Shown here piece by piece: positions 1 through 6,627 of a DNA stretch of 18,419 nucleotides (position 1 is the stretch's first letter; each line of letters opens with the position of its first letter). The stretch is from Thermoplasmata archaeon (GTDB lineage: Archaea; Thermoplasmatota; Thermoplasmata; UBA184). The stretch spans positions 1-18,419 of the forward strand of contig JAKAZU010000017.1 of NCBI GenBank assembly GCA_021826525.1, given 5' to 3'. The position numbers were made by a program, and so were the translations under genes. Under the pieces are notes generated by a model. The model was not told where the DNA came from. It ran no database searches and was given only the letters and a program-made list of their open reading frames with translations.

Positions 1-857
1 TCATCCGAGTGATTTGCACGTCAACACCGGTTCGGTCCTCCACCTACCTTTCGGCAGGCTTCAACCTACCCACGCTTAGATCGATTGGCTTCGGGTCTTC
101 CACCTATGACTTCGGACGAACACATCCCGTCCCTCGCCCCTTGCGGGGTTGCGGACTGTCGGTTTCCCTGCGGCTTGGGCCGTACATGGGCCTTGGCCTC
201 GCCATAGATCGAAACTCCCTGGCCCGTTATTCAAAACGGACGCATGGATCCTGTGTCCGCGGCCTTGCGACCGCTTCGTTCCTTGGGGACCACATGCGGC
301 TTATCGTCAGTTGGTTTCAGGCTCTTTTCACCTCCCTTCCGAGGTACTTTTCAGCTTTCGCTCGCGCTACTATTGCACTATCGGTCTCGGGACGTATTTA
401 GGATCGGAAGTCTGTACCTCCCAGCTTCCCGCGCGATATCCAACGCACGGTACTCGGGATACCCCCAATCTCGCCTCTTCGCTTCGCCTACGGGACCATC
501 ACCCTCTATGGTTTGCCGTTCCAGGCACATTCGGCTCGCGAAGCCTGCGAGTACGAGGGTCCGCTACTCCACATCTCCCCACCCTCGCCGGGCGGGGATT
601 CGGTTTGTCCTCTGCCGCTTTCGATCGCCTTTACTTACGGCATCTCGTTTGATTTCTTTTCCTCCCCCTACTAGAATGCTTTACTTCGGGGGGTTCCCCT
701 TCCTTGCGGAATGTCCCTTGCGGGACCGGAGTTCCGATTCGGTGATCGGTGGATCTCAGGTTCCTTGCGCCTACCCACCGCTTATCGCAGCTTGGCACGA
801 CCGTCATCGGCGCCCGAGCCCAGCCATTCCCCAACTGACAGGAGTCAGCTACACTGA
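1..857 (-). rRNA. 23S ribosomal RNA, 5' portion (3' part outside window)
   Basis: The complement of this stretch reads as the 5' domains of a large-subunit rRNA. Near 740-840 it gives the conserved segments equivalent to 'CGATGACGGTCGTGCCAAGC' and 'TGCGATAAGC'. Near 300-370 it gives the domain I segment around 'GAAAAGTACC' and 'GAGGTGAAAAGAGCCTGAAA'. Near 1-60 it gives 'GGAGGACCGAACCGGTGTTG', which corresponds to roughly E. coli position 770-810. The gene therefore runs right to left and is cut by the left window edge. The 5' terminus is placed near 855-860 from the archaeal start pattern, where a self-complementary stretch (CAACTGACAGGAGTCAGCTA) lies; the exact end is uncertain by several bases. 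No 16S gene or spacer tRNA lies upstream, so the gene is unlinked. Long open frames across it on both strands are not genes. Confidence 0.96.
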
Positions 858-1153
858 TTGCATTCGACAAGCGTCCAGAACGCGTGTGATCGGCGTCATC
901 GGCTTCGGCCCCCCCAGGGACCGTCGCCCTTCGCCCTTCCCCGGAGAGGCTCCGGCCTCTGCGGGTGCACGGGCCGTCCACGGATGAACCGCAGCGCGGC
1001 CCGAATGCGAGTTCGGCTCCTTATTTAACCGTGCGCAACGAGGGACCGGCTCGGCACCGGCTGCGGAATGTTGCGAACAGTCCGACCGACCGCGTACCGG
1101 GCGGGCGGCGGCCGCTCTCCGCGCGTGGGCTCTTCGCTCTACCGGCGGAGCGG
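858..1153 (-). promoter_or_regulatory. 23S leader and promoter region
   Basis: This gap of about 300 bases lies between the Cas4-like gene and 23S rRNA and I see no convincing coding sequence in it. On the minus strand it holds a TATA-like box at 1021-1029 (GTTAAATAA), placing transcription initiation near 995-1000 and giving a precursor leader of about 140 nt. Inside the leader a perfect hairpin (AGAGGC-CGGA-GCCTCT on the minus strand) lies at 945-960. The other half of any rRNA processing stem would lie beyond the left window edge, so it cannot be checked here. Confidence 0.6.
1021..1029 (-). promoter_or_regulatory. TATA box of the 23S rRNA gene
   Basis: The minus-strand sequence GTTAAATAA is an A/T island in very GC-rich surroundings and fits the archaeal box A pattern. 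It lies about 165 bases upstream of the mature 23S 5' end and downstream of the Cas4-like stop codon. It therefore gives the rRNA gene its own promoter rather than read-through from a 16S gene. Confidence 0.7.
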
Positions 1154-1978
1154 TCAGCGGCCGGGCAGACGCGTCGTCGGTTCGCGCGGCATCGCGTGCC
1201 AGCTCGCACGGTGGTGCGGCCCGTCGTACCGGGCCGCGGCGAAGCGGCACCGACCCTCGCCGTTCGGTGTGCATCCGGCGCAGTTCCGCTCGGCCGGTAC
1301 GGGCGCGCGATCTCGGTCGGTGCGGATCTGCATCAATGCCGCGCGCAACCAGTGCTCTCCGGCGTCCGTGTACGGGATCCGGACGAACCCCTCGCGCTCG
1401 CCATCCCCCAAGCGATCGCCGTAGAGGATGAGGGCGTACGGAGGACGGCGCCCGAAGGCGGCATGGACCAATCGGCACTCCGCGATCGCTTGGACCGTGT
1501 CGAAGACCCGTCCGTGCGCCTCGTGGTACCCGACGAAGAGGTGGGTCTCCTTGTACTCGAGAGGGACCAGAACGTCTCCCCGGCGCGCGATCACCAGATC
1601 CGGTCGACCGGCGAACCCGAGCTCGGGATCGTGCAAGTTGCCGGGTCCCGCGACGAACCGTGCGTCGTGCCGGACCCGCTCCGGCGGGAAGAGCATCGGA
1701 AGGTCGTCCTCGCCCTCGTCTTCGTAGACGAGATAGTCGTCCGGACCGAGGTCGAGCCGTCCGGGAACGACCTCGATCTCGGCGAGGGGTGGGCTGAACA
1801 GCGGCGAGTGGCGAAGCGGGACCACCCGTTCGGGCGTGCAGGGGGAAGCGATCCCGCCCGTGCGGCGCGCCTCACGCTCCGCCCGCGTGAGCTCCATCTC
1901 GTGCGGGCAGTGATAGTAGGCGACCAGATCGTGCGGCGTCAGGTGTTCCGGAACGAGCGTCGGGGGTTGGGCCAGCAT
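1154..1978 (-). CDS. Cas4-like PD-(D/E)XK nuclease with Fe-S cysteines
   Basis: This 274-residue protein resembles the Cas4/RecB-type nuclease family, which processes DNA ends with a metal-dependent PD-(D/E)XK centre and a 4Cys Fe-S cluster. Visible features, in order, are Cys24 in 'YYHCP', then 'GRPDLV' (Asp127), 'PLEYKE' (Glu141-x-Lys143), and Gln163 in the helix after the core. A C-terminal cysteine group at 233, 236 and 244 ('NCAGC' and 'GRC') completes the set. One early plus three late cysteines is the Cas4 cluster pattern. ATG 1978 follows the upstream nucleotidyltransferase gene by 55 bases, so it is probably the last gene of a three-gene operon before 23S. No CRISPR repeats or other cas genes are present, so this is a solo Cas4-like protein, likely in DNA repair or mobile-element biology. 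The residue between 'LEYKE' and the C-terminal cysteines shows no extra helicase domain. Confidence 0.82.
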   Translation of the reverse strand: MLAQPPTLVPEHLTPHDLVAYYHCPHEMELTRAEREARRTGGIASPCTPERVVPLRHSPLFSPPLAEIEVVPGRLDLGPDDYLVYEDEGEDDLPMLFPPERVRHDARFVAGPGNLHDPELGFAGRPDLVIARRGDVLVPLEYKETHLFVGYHEAHGRVFDTVQAIAECRLVHAAFGRRPPYALILYGDRLGDGEREGFVRIPYTDAGEHWLRAALMQIRTDRDRAPVPAERNCAGCTPNGEGRCRFAAARYDGPHHRASWHAMPREPTTRLPGR

Positions 1979-2033
1979 CGCCGAGGGCGCGGCAGGGTGG
2001 CAAAAGAACTTTGGTTTCCAAGCGAAGCGCGCT

Positions 2034-2921
2034 TCACAGCTGCGCGAGCACCTCGCGTCCCGCCGCGTTCAGGCGCGCGCGCTGGGCGAGTCGCGCGAGG
2101 AGATCGCGGTCCGGCCCGAGCGCGCGGACTGCGCTCGAGACCTTCTCGATCCGCTCGGTCGCTTCCTGCTGGATCGCGCGGACGAGCGCGTACTCGGGCC
2201 GGGTGACGAAGAACCGGTGTCCGTGAAAGTCCACGGTCTCCAGGCGGACCTGGCGAGGGTCCGCGGACCATTCGGGCTCCCCTCCATCGGGCCGAGGCTT
2301 TCGGTCGACCCCCCACTCCACTCGTGCGCCGTCCTGCATCGTTCCGACGAAGGCTCGGGCCCCGTAGACGGAGCGGCTGCCCCAGTGGGTCGGGGCGACC
2401 GGTTCAACCAAGTACTCGACGAGGGACTGGGCGAGCCGATCGACCCCGTCCCGGTTCGCGCCCAGGTCGATATCGCGCGGTGCGATATCGACCCCCTGCA
2501 GCCACACGGCCGTCGAGCCCCCGACGTACCAGAACTTCTCCGCGGTCGGGCTCGGCTCACCGAGCCGGGAGGCGATCTCGACCAGCGCGCTCTCGATCGT
2601 CGGCGCCCGGTTCGCGTAGAGCTGTTCGAGCTGTGCGGAGAGCACGAAGCGGAAGCGATTGTAGGCCTGCCGCACGCGCGCCTGGAACGTGCTCGGCAGC
2701 TCGAACTCCCGTTCCCAGCACCGCGGTCCGCCGAACGGGCACGGGGTCTTCGGGTGACGGAAGTCGAGCGGCGCGAGAGAGCCCAGGGGCGGGCCTCCCG
2801 CGTCCTGGCCGCCGGCCTGGGCGTGATAGGTGAACAGGTTCGGCGATCGGCGAGCGTCCATCGTGAGCTGATGGAGGTACCCTCCTCCGAGGTCGGGCCC
2901 GCTGATCATCGAAGCGGCCAT
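2034..2921 (-). CDS. Nucleotidyltransferase-fold protein (DxD motif)
   Basis: This 295-residue protein has a central polymerase-beta-like nucleotidyltransferase signature. 'YVGGSTAVW' (GGS at 134-136) is followed by 'RDIDLG' with Asp150 and Asp152, and then by a possible third carboxylate, Glu202 in 'ARVEWG'. This order (G-G/S helix, DxD, third acid on a later strand) is the family core. It is shared by minimal nucleotidyltransferases, antitoxin-type enzymes such as AbiEii, and amino-sugar or antibiotic modifying enzymes. The first 90 residues hold an unrecognised segment with two cysteines ('CPFGGPRC', 61-68). The C-terminal 80 residues are helical and charged. The gene starts 21 bases after the amidotransferase stop and is followed 55 bases later by the Cas4-like gene. 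Substrate is unknown. An upstream in-frame ATG at residue 1 was kept; Met5 is an equally possible start. Confidence 0.7.
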   Translation of the reverse strand: MAASMISGPDLGGGYLHQLTMDARRSPNLFTYHAQAGGQDAGGPPLGSLAPLDFRHPKTPCPFGGPRCWEREFELPSTFQARVRQAYNRFRFVLSAQLEQLYANRAPTIESALVEIASRLGEPSPTAEKFWYVGGSTAVWLQGVDIAPRDIDLGANRDGVDRLAQSLVEYLVEPVAPTHWGSRSVYGARAFVGTMQDGARVEWGVDRKPRPDGGEPEWSADPRQVRLETVDFHGHRFFVTRPEYALVRAIQQEATERIEKVSSAVRALGPDRDLLARLAQRARLNAAGREVLAQL

Positions 2922-2942
2922 CGTGCCCGCCGCGGCCGCCGG

Positions 2943-3815
2943 TTACGCCGCGGGCAGAGCGAGAGCCGGCCGAAGTGCGGGGGCGAGCGGGATGGCGCCC
3001 GTTCGGAACCGCACCGTGCCTCGGTCGTCCTGCGCCACGAGGTAATTCCCGTTCGTCAGCGGCTTCCAGTCCTTGCGGACCGTGTCGAGGGTCTCGCTCG
3101 CGATCACGACGTGCGACGAATCCCCGGCGTAGGTCATCTGATAGTACGGGGTCGTTTCGTCGCGTAGACCGCACTTCGGATCGCCCGTGTAGAGGCAGAA
3201 CGCCCAAAGCTCGTGCGGGCCGAGGGCGAGCAGGACGTTCAGCCCGGCATACGGGTACTTCCCTGGGTGGCCCTCGCGATCCCACACATGCGTGAGGTCG
3301 GCGACCGTGTCGGCGAACGCGCGCGCCGGATCCGGAGTCGAGTCGAGGTGGTTCAGCAATAGGTAGAACAGGACCTCGCTATCGTTCACGCCGCGGATCT
3401 CCGCCTCGTAGGGCCCGCAGAGCGCTCGGGTCGCGTCGGGAAGCGGAATCGATCCGTTGTGGGCGAAGAGGGTGCTCCCGTAGGCGAACGGTTGGCTGTT
3501 CGCCAGCCCCAACAATTGCTCGCGAGGGAGCCGCTTCGGATTCGACGCCTTTCTCAGGTGGCCCAGCACGAGCGGCGGCTCGGCCCGCGCTGCGGCAGCC
3601 GTGAACGCTTCGCGCTCACCGGGATCCGCCGCGCAACCGATTCCCTTTACGAGGGCGACCTGACGGTTCGGCGCATACCAGGCGATCCCCCACCCCTCGC
3701 CCTGACGCGCCTCCTCGCGTACGTTGGAGAGCGAGAGAAGGCTCCGGTCGCTCCGGACGAGCCAGTGGTACGGAGGCTGGTGAGGCGAGCCGAGTAGGCC
3801 CAAGAGCCGACACAT
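2943..3815 (-). CDS. Class II glutamine amidotransferase
   Basis: The 290-residue protein begins Met-Cys-Arg-Leu-Leu, so Cys2 becomes the N-terminal nucleophile after methionine removal, as in the Ntn-hydrolase class II glutaminases. Further family marks are 'GEGWGIAWY' (39-47), 'LGHLRKAS' with Arg88 (glutamine binding), 'NSQPF' at 106-110, 'FAHNGSI' (Asn120-Gly121, oxyanion hole) and 'NDSE' at 144-147. The domain fills almost the whole protein, as in stand-alone YafJ/EgtC-like enzymes. Such enzymes release ammonia from glutamine or cleave gamma-glutamyl amides. No synthase domain is fused, so the natural substrate is open. A TATA-like box lies 25 bases before the ATG, implying a leaderless transcript and the start of the operon that continues into the nucleotidyltransferase and Cas4-like genes. 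Confidence 0.88.
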   Translation of the reverse strand: MCRLLGLLGSPHQPPYHWLVRSDRSLLSLSNVREEARQGEGWGIAWYAPNRQVALVKGIGCAADPGEREAFTAAAARAEPPLVLGHLRKASNPKRLPREQLLGLANSQPFAYGSTLFAHNGSIPLPDATRALCGPYEAEIRGVNDSEVLFYLLLNHLDSTPDPARAFADTVADLTHVWDREGHPGKYPYAGLNVLLALGPHELWAFCLYTGDPKCGLRDETTPYYQMTYAGDSSHVVIASETLDTVRKDWKPLTNGNYLVAQDDRGTVRFRTGAIPLAPALRPALALPAA

Positions 3816-3836
3816 GGCCCCCCCAGGACTCCGAAC

Positions 3837-3844
3837 GATAAACC
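3837..3844 (-). promoter_or_regulatory. TATA box of the amidotransferase operon
   Basis: On the minus strand GGTTTATCG gives a TATA-like core centred about 25 bases upstream of the ATG at 3815. That spacing puts the transcription start at, or within a few bases of, the start codon, so the transcript is likely leaderless. It also supports the choice of Met-Cys as the N-terminus, which the enzyme needs. Confidence 0.6.
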
Positions 3845-3911
3845 CCTGCCGGCGCCTACCCTCCCGCGTGGCCGTCGCCGAGGAACAAGATGGCGCGAGC
3901 CCAACGTAGTC

Positions 3912-3919
3912 GTTTTATC
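3912..3919 (+). promoter_or_regulatory. TATA box of the first A-type Fe-S carrier gene
   Basis: GTTTTATC stands out against the GC-rich background. Its centre is about 27 bases before GTG 3943 and 36 bases before ATG 3952. The first spacing would make the transcript leaderless from the GTG; the second would leave a 9-base leader. Confidence 0.55.
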
Positions 3920-3942
3920 CCCCTACCGGCCTAGTTCTCTCG

Positions 3943-4281
3943 GTGGAAACGATGGTGCACGTGGAGTTGACTCCGGCCGCGCAGGATCAGGTCCTCAAGG
4001 TGATGCAGCGCCAGAACAAGCCCGGGAGCGCGCTCAGGCTGTTCGTCCAAGGCGGAGGCTGCTCCGGGCTCAGCTACGGTATGACTTTCGACCGCCAGGA
4101 AACCGGCGACGAGGTCGCCTTCGACGGAGGCACGGTCAAGGTCGTGGTGGACAAGGCGAGCGCGCCCCTCCTGGACGGCGTTAGGGTCGACTTCCTGATG
4201 AGTCTCGAAGAGTCCGGGTTCAAGATCTACAACCCGAACGCGAAGGAGACGTGTTCGTGCGGGAAGTCGTTCAGCGCCTAG
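3943..4281 (+). CDS. A-type iron-sulfur carrier (IscA/SufA/HesB family)
   Basis: This is a compact HesB-domain protein that would bind and hand over Fe-S clusters in the cytoplasm. Counting from ATG 3952, the three family cysteines are all present: Cys37 in 'GGGCSGLSYG' and Cys101/Cys103 in 'ETCSCGKSF'. The length, 109 residues (112 from GTG 3943), is normal for the family. The GTG fits the 27-base spacing from the TATA-like box better, while the ATG fits the usual N-terminus; both remain possible. Another HesB-type gene with a modified cysteine loop follows 95 bases later under its own promoter. No IscU, SufB/C/D or cysteine desulfurase gene is in the window. Confidence 0.93.
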   Translation: METMVHVELTPAAQDQVLKVMQRQNKPGSALRLFVQGGGCSGLSYGMTFDRQETGDEVAFDGGTVKVVVDKASAPLLDGVRVDFLMSLEESGFKIYNPNAKETCSCGKSFSA

Positions 4282-4320
4282 GGACGGGGGGCGCCGGGAC
4301 GAGCGCTTCCTCCCTGAGGC

Positions 4321-4327
4321 TTAAATA
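4321..4327 (+). promoter_or_regulatory. TATA box of the Cys-rich Fe-S carrier paralogue
   Basis: TTAAATA lies 50 bases before the ATG at 4377, with transcription expected to begin near 4348-4352. This leaves a leader of about 25 nt that contains GAGGAGGG (4359-4366), a strong Shine-Dalgarno-like sequence 10 bases from the ATG. It is one of the few leadered genes in the window. Confidence 0.6.
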
Positions 4328-4338
4328 GAACGGACCGG

Positions 4339-4358
4339 GTGTACTGCGAGGGGTACAC
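4339..4358 (+). promoter_or_regulatory. Perfect inverted repeat at the transcription start (candidate operator)
   Basis: GTGTAC (4339-4344) and GTACAC (4353-4358) form a perfect 6-base inverted repeat with an 8-base spacer (TGCGAGGG). It begins 12 bases after the TATA-like box and spans the predicted transcription start. A dimeric repressor bound here would block initiation. The alternative is a 5'-leader RNA hairpin next to the ribosome binding site. The regulator is not identifiable from this window. Confidence 0.45.
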
Positions 4359-4376
4359 GAGGAGGGCCCCGAACGC

Positions 4377-4790
4377 ATGAGTTTACAGGTGGACGTAACG
4401 AAGGAAGCGCGAGCCCAGGTTCGGGAGCTGATCCAGAGCCAGACCCCCGGCACGGGAGTGCGGGTCTATCTCGAAGAGTCGGGCGGCGGATGCGGCTGTG
4501 GCAGCGGCGGCGGAGGCTGCGGTTGCGGCAGCGGCAGCGGGCCCCGGTTCGGGATGGCGTTCGACCGCCAGCGCCCCGGTGACCAGGTGGTCAAGGTGGA
4601 CGGCTTCTCCCTGTTGGTCGATGACCTCAGCGCCGAGCTCCTCGAGGGAGGGTCGATCGACTTCATGGAAGGCCTCGACGCGACCGGGTTCAAGATCCAC
4701 GCACCGAAGCTATCCACGCTGCGGGCCCCCGCTCCCGACGAGGGAGCCGACGGTTGCGGCTGTGGAGCCGACGGCTGCGGCGCCCACTGA
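4377..4790 (+). CDS. HesB/IscA-like protein with Gly-Cys-rich insert and Cys-rich tail
   Basis: The 137-residue protein aligns by eye with the preceding A-type carrier: 'MSLQVDVTKEARAQVRELI' at the start, 'RFGMAFDRQRPGDQVV' in the middle, and 'IDFMEGLDATGFKIHAP' near the end. It differs at the metal site. Where IscA has one Cys in 'GGCSGLSYG', this protein has a 20-residue Gly/Ser/Cys run (36-55) with Cys39, 41, 48 and 50 in two 'GCGCGSG' units. The usual 'CSCG' end is replaced by a tail with Cys127, 129 and 134 ('GCGCG' and 'GCGAH'). Seven cysteines could bind a larger or different cluster, or act as a metal store. The gene has its own TATA-like box, an inverted repeat and a strong Shine-Dalgarno. 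The family assignment is firm; the function of the insert is unknown. Confidence 0.85.
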   Translation: MSLQVDVTKEARAQVRELIQSQTPGTGVRVYLEESGGGCGCGSGGGGCGCGSGSGPRFGMAFDRQRPGDQVVKVDGFSLLVDDLSAELLEGGSIDFMEGLDATGFKIHAPKLSTLRAPAPDEGADGCGCGADGCGAH

Positions 4791-5169
4791 TCGAGCAATT
4801 CGCTCCCGACCAACCCTTTCCCGGCTCCGGCCGGGCCACATGCGCCGATTTCCTTCCGAACCTTGAACGACGAGCCATCGTGCACATCGAGGATACCGGT
4901 AGCGAGTTCGACGCTCCGGGCGAGACGGTAGGGGCGTTTCTATCGGAGCCGAAGCGCATGGGAACGCGCACTCGCGCCGGCGCTCGATCTGGGCGACGCC
5001 GTGCGGGGAGAACGGGATGATCCTCGCTTTTGAGAGGAAGCGGGGCGACTAGTGGGTGAGACGCCGGAACCGCATCGCGCGCCACCCGCCGCTCGGGATG
5101 GCGGCCAGGGTCCGGGAGGGGGCCGCTCGTCGCGAAGAAGTAGACCGCCGGTGCCGGCCGGCCTCCGGA
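4791..5169 (+). other. 379-bp region without a confident gene; possible SRPBCC remnant
   Basis: No gene here is convincing. One stretch, from GTG 4880 to the stop ending at 5020, translates to a 46-residue peptide. Its first half (VHIEDTGSEFDAPGETVGAF, then LSEPKRM) resembles the N-terminus of SRPBCC/CoxG-type lipid-binding proteins, which begin with a strand, an 'APxExVwxFL' turn-helix and 'DPxRM'. After that the frame becomes Arg/Gly-rich and stops. The other two frames do not continue the domain. It may be a decayed gene or a coincidence. No TATA-like box or terminator is obvious, and the M29-type gene ends at 5170 on the other strand. Confidence 0.35.
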
Positions 5170-6291
5170 TCAGCGGATATCTCCGGCCTCGACAAGAGTC
5201 TCGCCGTCGATCGTCATCGTCGCTCCGTGGAGCAGCTGGTACGCGGTGAAGTGGGGGGTCCGGGTCTTTCCGCCCTGATGGGCGTCGCGCCCGATCGTCA
5301 AAGCGATCGTCCCACGGCCCTGATCGAACAGGAGCGGGCTCAGCGAGAGCTTCGGGTTCAACCCTACGGACAGGAGACCGGGCCGATCCTTTCCCGGACC
5401 GAGTCGGGGGTAGGCGCGCTCGAACGCTTCTGCCTTGGTCCGGAACCCGTACTGGACGAGCCTTCCGCGTCGGAATGTCCACGTTCCCGCCGGTAGCGCC
5501 GTTGGCTCCATCCGGTAGAACATCACGCCGGTCGAGTCCCCCACATAGGATCCTTCGGCGTAGTGCTCGTCCACGGTAACCGCCGTCACGCCGCTCGGAA
5601 CCACCGCAACCACGTTCCCCGTGCGGAGGTCGTCCGCGTCGATCACTCCGTCGTCGATCCGTGGGGAGCGCCCGGCCAGGTGCAGCGTGAGGTCCGTGCC
5701 GTTGGGATGCGTAATCCGTACCTCCTTCCCGCGGCGGAGCCCCTGCGCGATCCGCCGTCCGTCCCGCCGGAGGGTGTGAGGATCGACCAGCGCCGCGTCC
5801 ACGAGCTCGCGTCGCCATGCGTCGACATCCACCCCGTACTCCCGGGCCGTAGCCTCGTTGGTCCGACCGAGGTCCCAACGCGCGCACCGGATACCGTGCT
5901 TCGCCACGAGGCGGAACCACTCGTGATCCGCGGCATCGATCTGAGCGACCACCGAGTCGGGCAGCGACTGCTCCCGGACCGTGTCGTAGGGCCCCCAAAA
6001 GAACATGTGGGCATCCGACGCCTTCAATGCGGCCCACTCGTGACTCCCGACGCGGGCCACCTGTGCGGCCGGCGCGTTCTCGACCGCGGACCAGAACGTG
6101 GCTTCGTCCTCGACGAGGAGGAGCGGCCGCGCCCCGAGAATGCGCGCCTCGAGTTCGAAACTCTCCGCCCAGGGGAGCGTGGCGCTCCACGTCTCGATCA
6201 TGAGGTTCTCGCCCCGATTCATGCGGAGCGTGTTCTCGAGGACGTTCCGCGCGAAGGCGCGCCGCGTAGATTCCGGGTAGTTCGGAATCAT
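5170..6291 (-). CDS. Divergent M29-family aminopeptidase homologue
   Basis: The protein (373 residues from ATG 6291, 377 from ATG 6303) has the length and layout of M29 aminopeptidases (AmpS/AmpT) and the related NicX-type dioxygenases. There is an N-terminal alpha/beta domain with 'RMNRGENLMI', then a beta-rich C-terminal domain ending 'DGETLVEAGDI'. The expected metal-site motifs have changed. The family's 'P-x-GE-V' reads 'VPSGVTAV', 'GE-x-x-x-G-x-NP' reads 'LLSVGLNP', 'GTxHxAxG' reads 'GTIALTIG', and 'HWD' reads 'HFT'. Of the usual two Glu, two His and Asp ligands, only the final His (residue 351 of the long form) appears kept. Activity as a metallopeptidase is doubtful. ATG 6291 is preferred because a TATA-like ATTAAT sits 28 bases upstream; ATG 6303 would instead use CTAAATCT at 6331-6338. 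It is transcribed divergently from the AbrB-like gene. Confidence 0.78.
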   Translation of the reverse strand: MIPNYPESTRRAFARNVLENTLRMNRGENLMIETWSATLPWAESFELEARILGARPLLLVEDEATFWSAVENAPAAQVARVGSHEWAALKASDAHMFFWGPYDTVREQSLPDSVVAQIDAADHEWFRLVAKHGIRCARWDLGRTNEATAREYGVDVDAWRRELVDAALVDPHTLRRDGRRIAQGLRRGKEVRITHPNGTDLTLHLAGRSPRIDDGVIDADDLRTGNVVAVVPSGVTAVTVDEHYAEGSYVGDSTGVMFYRMEPTALPAGTWTFRRGRLVQYGFRTKAEAFERAYPRLGPGKDRPGLLSVGLNPKLSLSPLLFDQGRGTIALTIGRDAHQGGKTRTPHFTAYQLLHGATMTIDGETLVEAGDIR

Positions 6292-6315
6292 CGGACGGCC
6301 CATCCGGGGATGGCT

Positions 6316-6349
6316 ATTAATCCGCGCCCAGATTTAGAGTACTAATATA
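6316..6349. promoter_or_regulatory. Divergent promoter region (M29 homologue / AbrB-like gene)
   Basis: Three A/T-rich boxes sit in 34 bases of otherwise GC-rich DNA. On the minus strand, ATTAAT at 6316-6321 fits ATG 6291 and CTAAATCT at 6331-6338 fits ATG 6303. On the plus strand, ACTAATATA at 6341-6349 lies 39 bases before ATG 6385, where a GGAGGGGA sequence (6366-6373) lies close to the expected transcription start. The two divergent genes probably share this control region. Confidence 0.5.
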
Positions 6350-6384
6350 CACGGCTCCATCTCCCGGAGGGGAGCCGAAATCCG

Positions 6385-6627
6385 ATGCGGCTACGCAAGG
6401 TCGTCAACCGGGTGTACGAAGGAACGGTGTACTATCGTTGGGTACTGTCGGTCCCACCCCGCCAGGTGCGCGAGCTGGGGTGGGTGGACGGTCAAGAGCT
6501 CGAGACGATACCGCATGGCTCGTCGCTGTGGATCCAGCCCGCGACCCATGCCCGACGTAGCTCGCCGGGCCGCCGAGCGAGCACGCTCGAGGAAACGGTG
6601 CAGAGCCGGAGCGTCGCCCGCCGCTGA
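6385..6627 (+). CDS. AbrB/SpoVT-type swapped-hairpin DNA-binding protein
   Basis: This 80-residue protein begins 'MRLRKVVNRVYEGTVYYRW' and continues 'VLSVPPRQVRELGWVDGQ' and 'LETIPHGSSLWIQP'. This is the archaeal AbrB-like domain: a strand, the 'xIPxxxxxELGWxxGxxL' core and a final short strand, covering residues 10-52. Such domains dimerise as a swapped beta-barrel and bind DNA, as transition-state regulators or antitoxins. No toxin gene is next to it. Residues 53-80 are Arg/Ser-rich and look unlike folded protein. Another frame becomes coding-like over the same bases and beyond, so the last 28 residues may be a frameshift product. The start ATG has GGAGGGGA 11 bases upstream. Confidence 0.72.
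   Translation: MRLRKVVNRVYEGTVYYRWVLSVPPRQVRELGWVDGQELETIPHGSSLWIQPATHARRSSPGRRASTLEETVQSRSVARR

Noticed and set aside
9..987. Long open frames on both strands at the left edge
   Set aside because: They lie within 23S rRNA and its leader; the conserved rRNA sequence explains the region and the translations resemble no protein.
1154..1978. A CRISPR-Cas locus suggested by the Cas4-like gene
   Set aside because: No direct repeats with spacers and no other cas gene anywhere in the window.
965..2206. A 413-residue plus-strand open frame opposite the Cas4-like gene
   Set aside because: GC-rich antisense frame; the minus-strand protein has clear catalytic motifs while this one is Arg-rich with no family features.
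4940..6190. A 416-residue minus-strand open frame overlapping the M29 homologue
   Set aside because: Arg/Gly-rich shadow in another frame of the recognisable M29-type protein.
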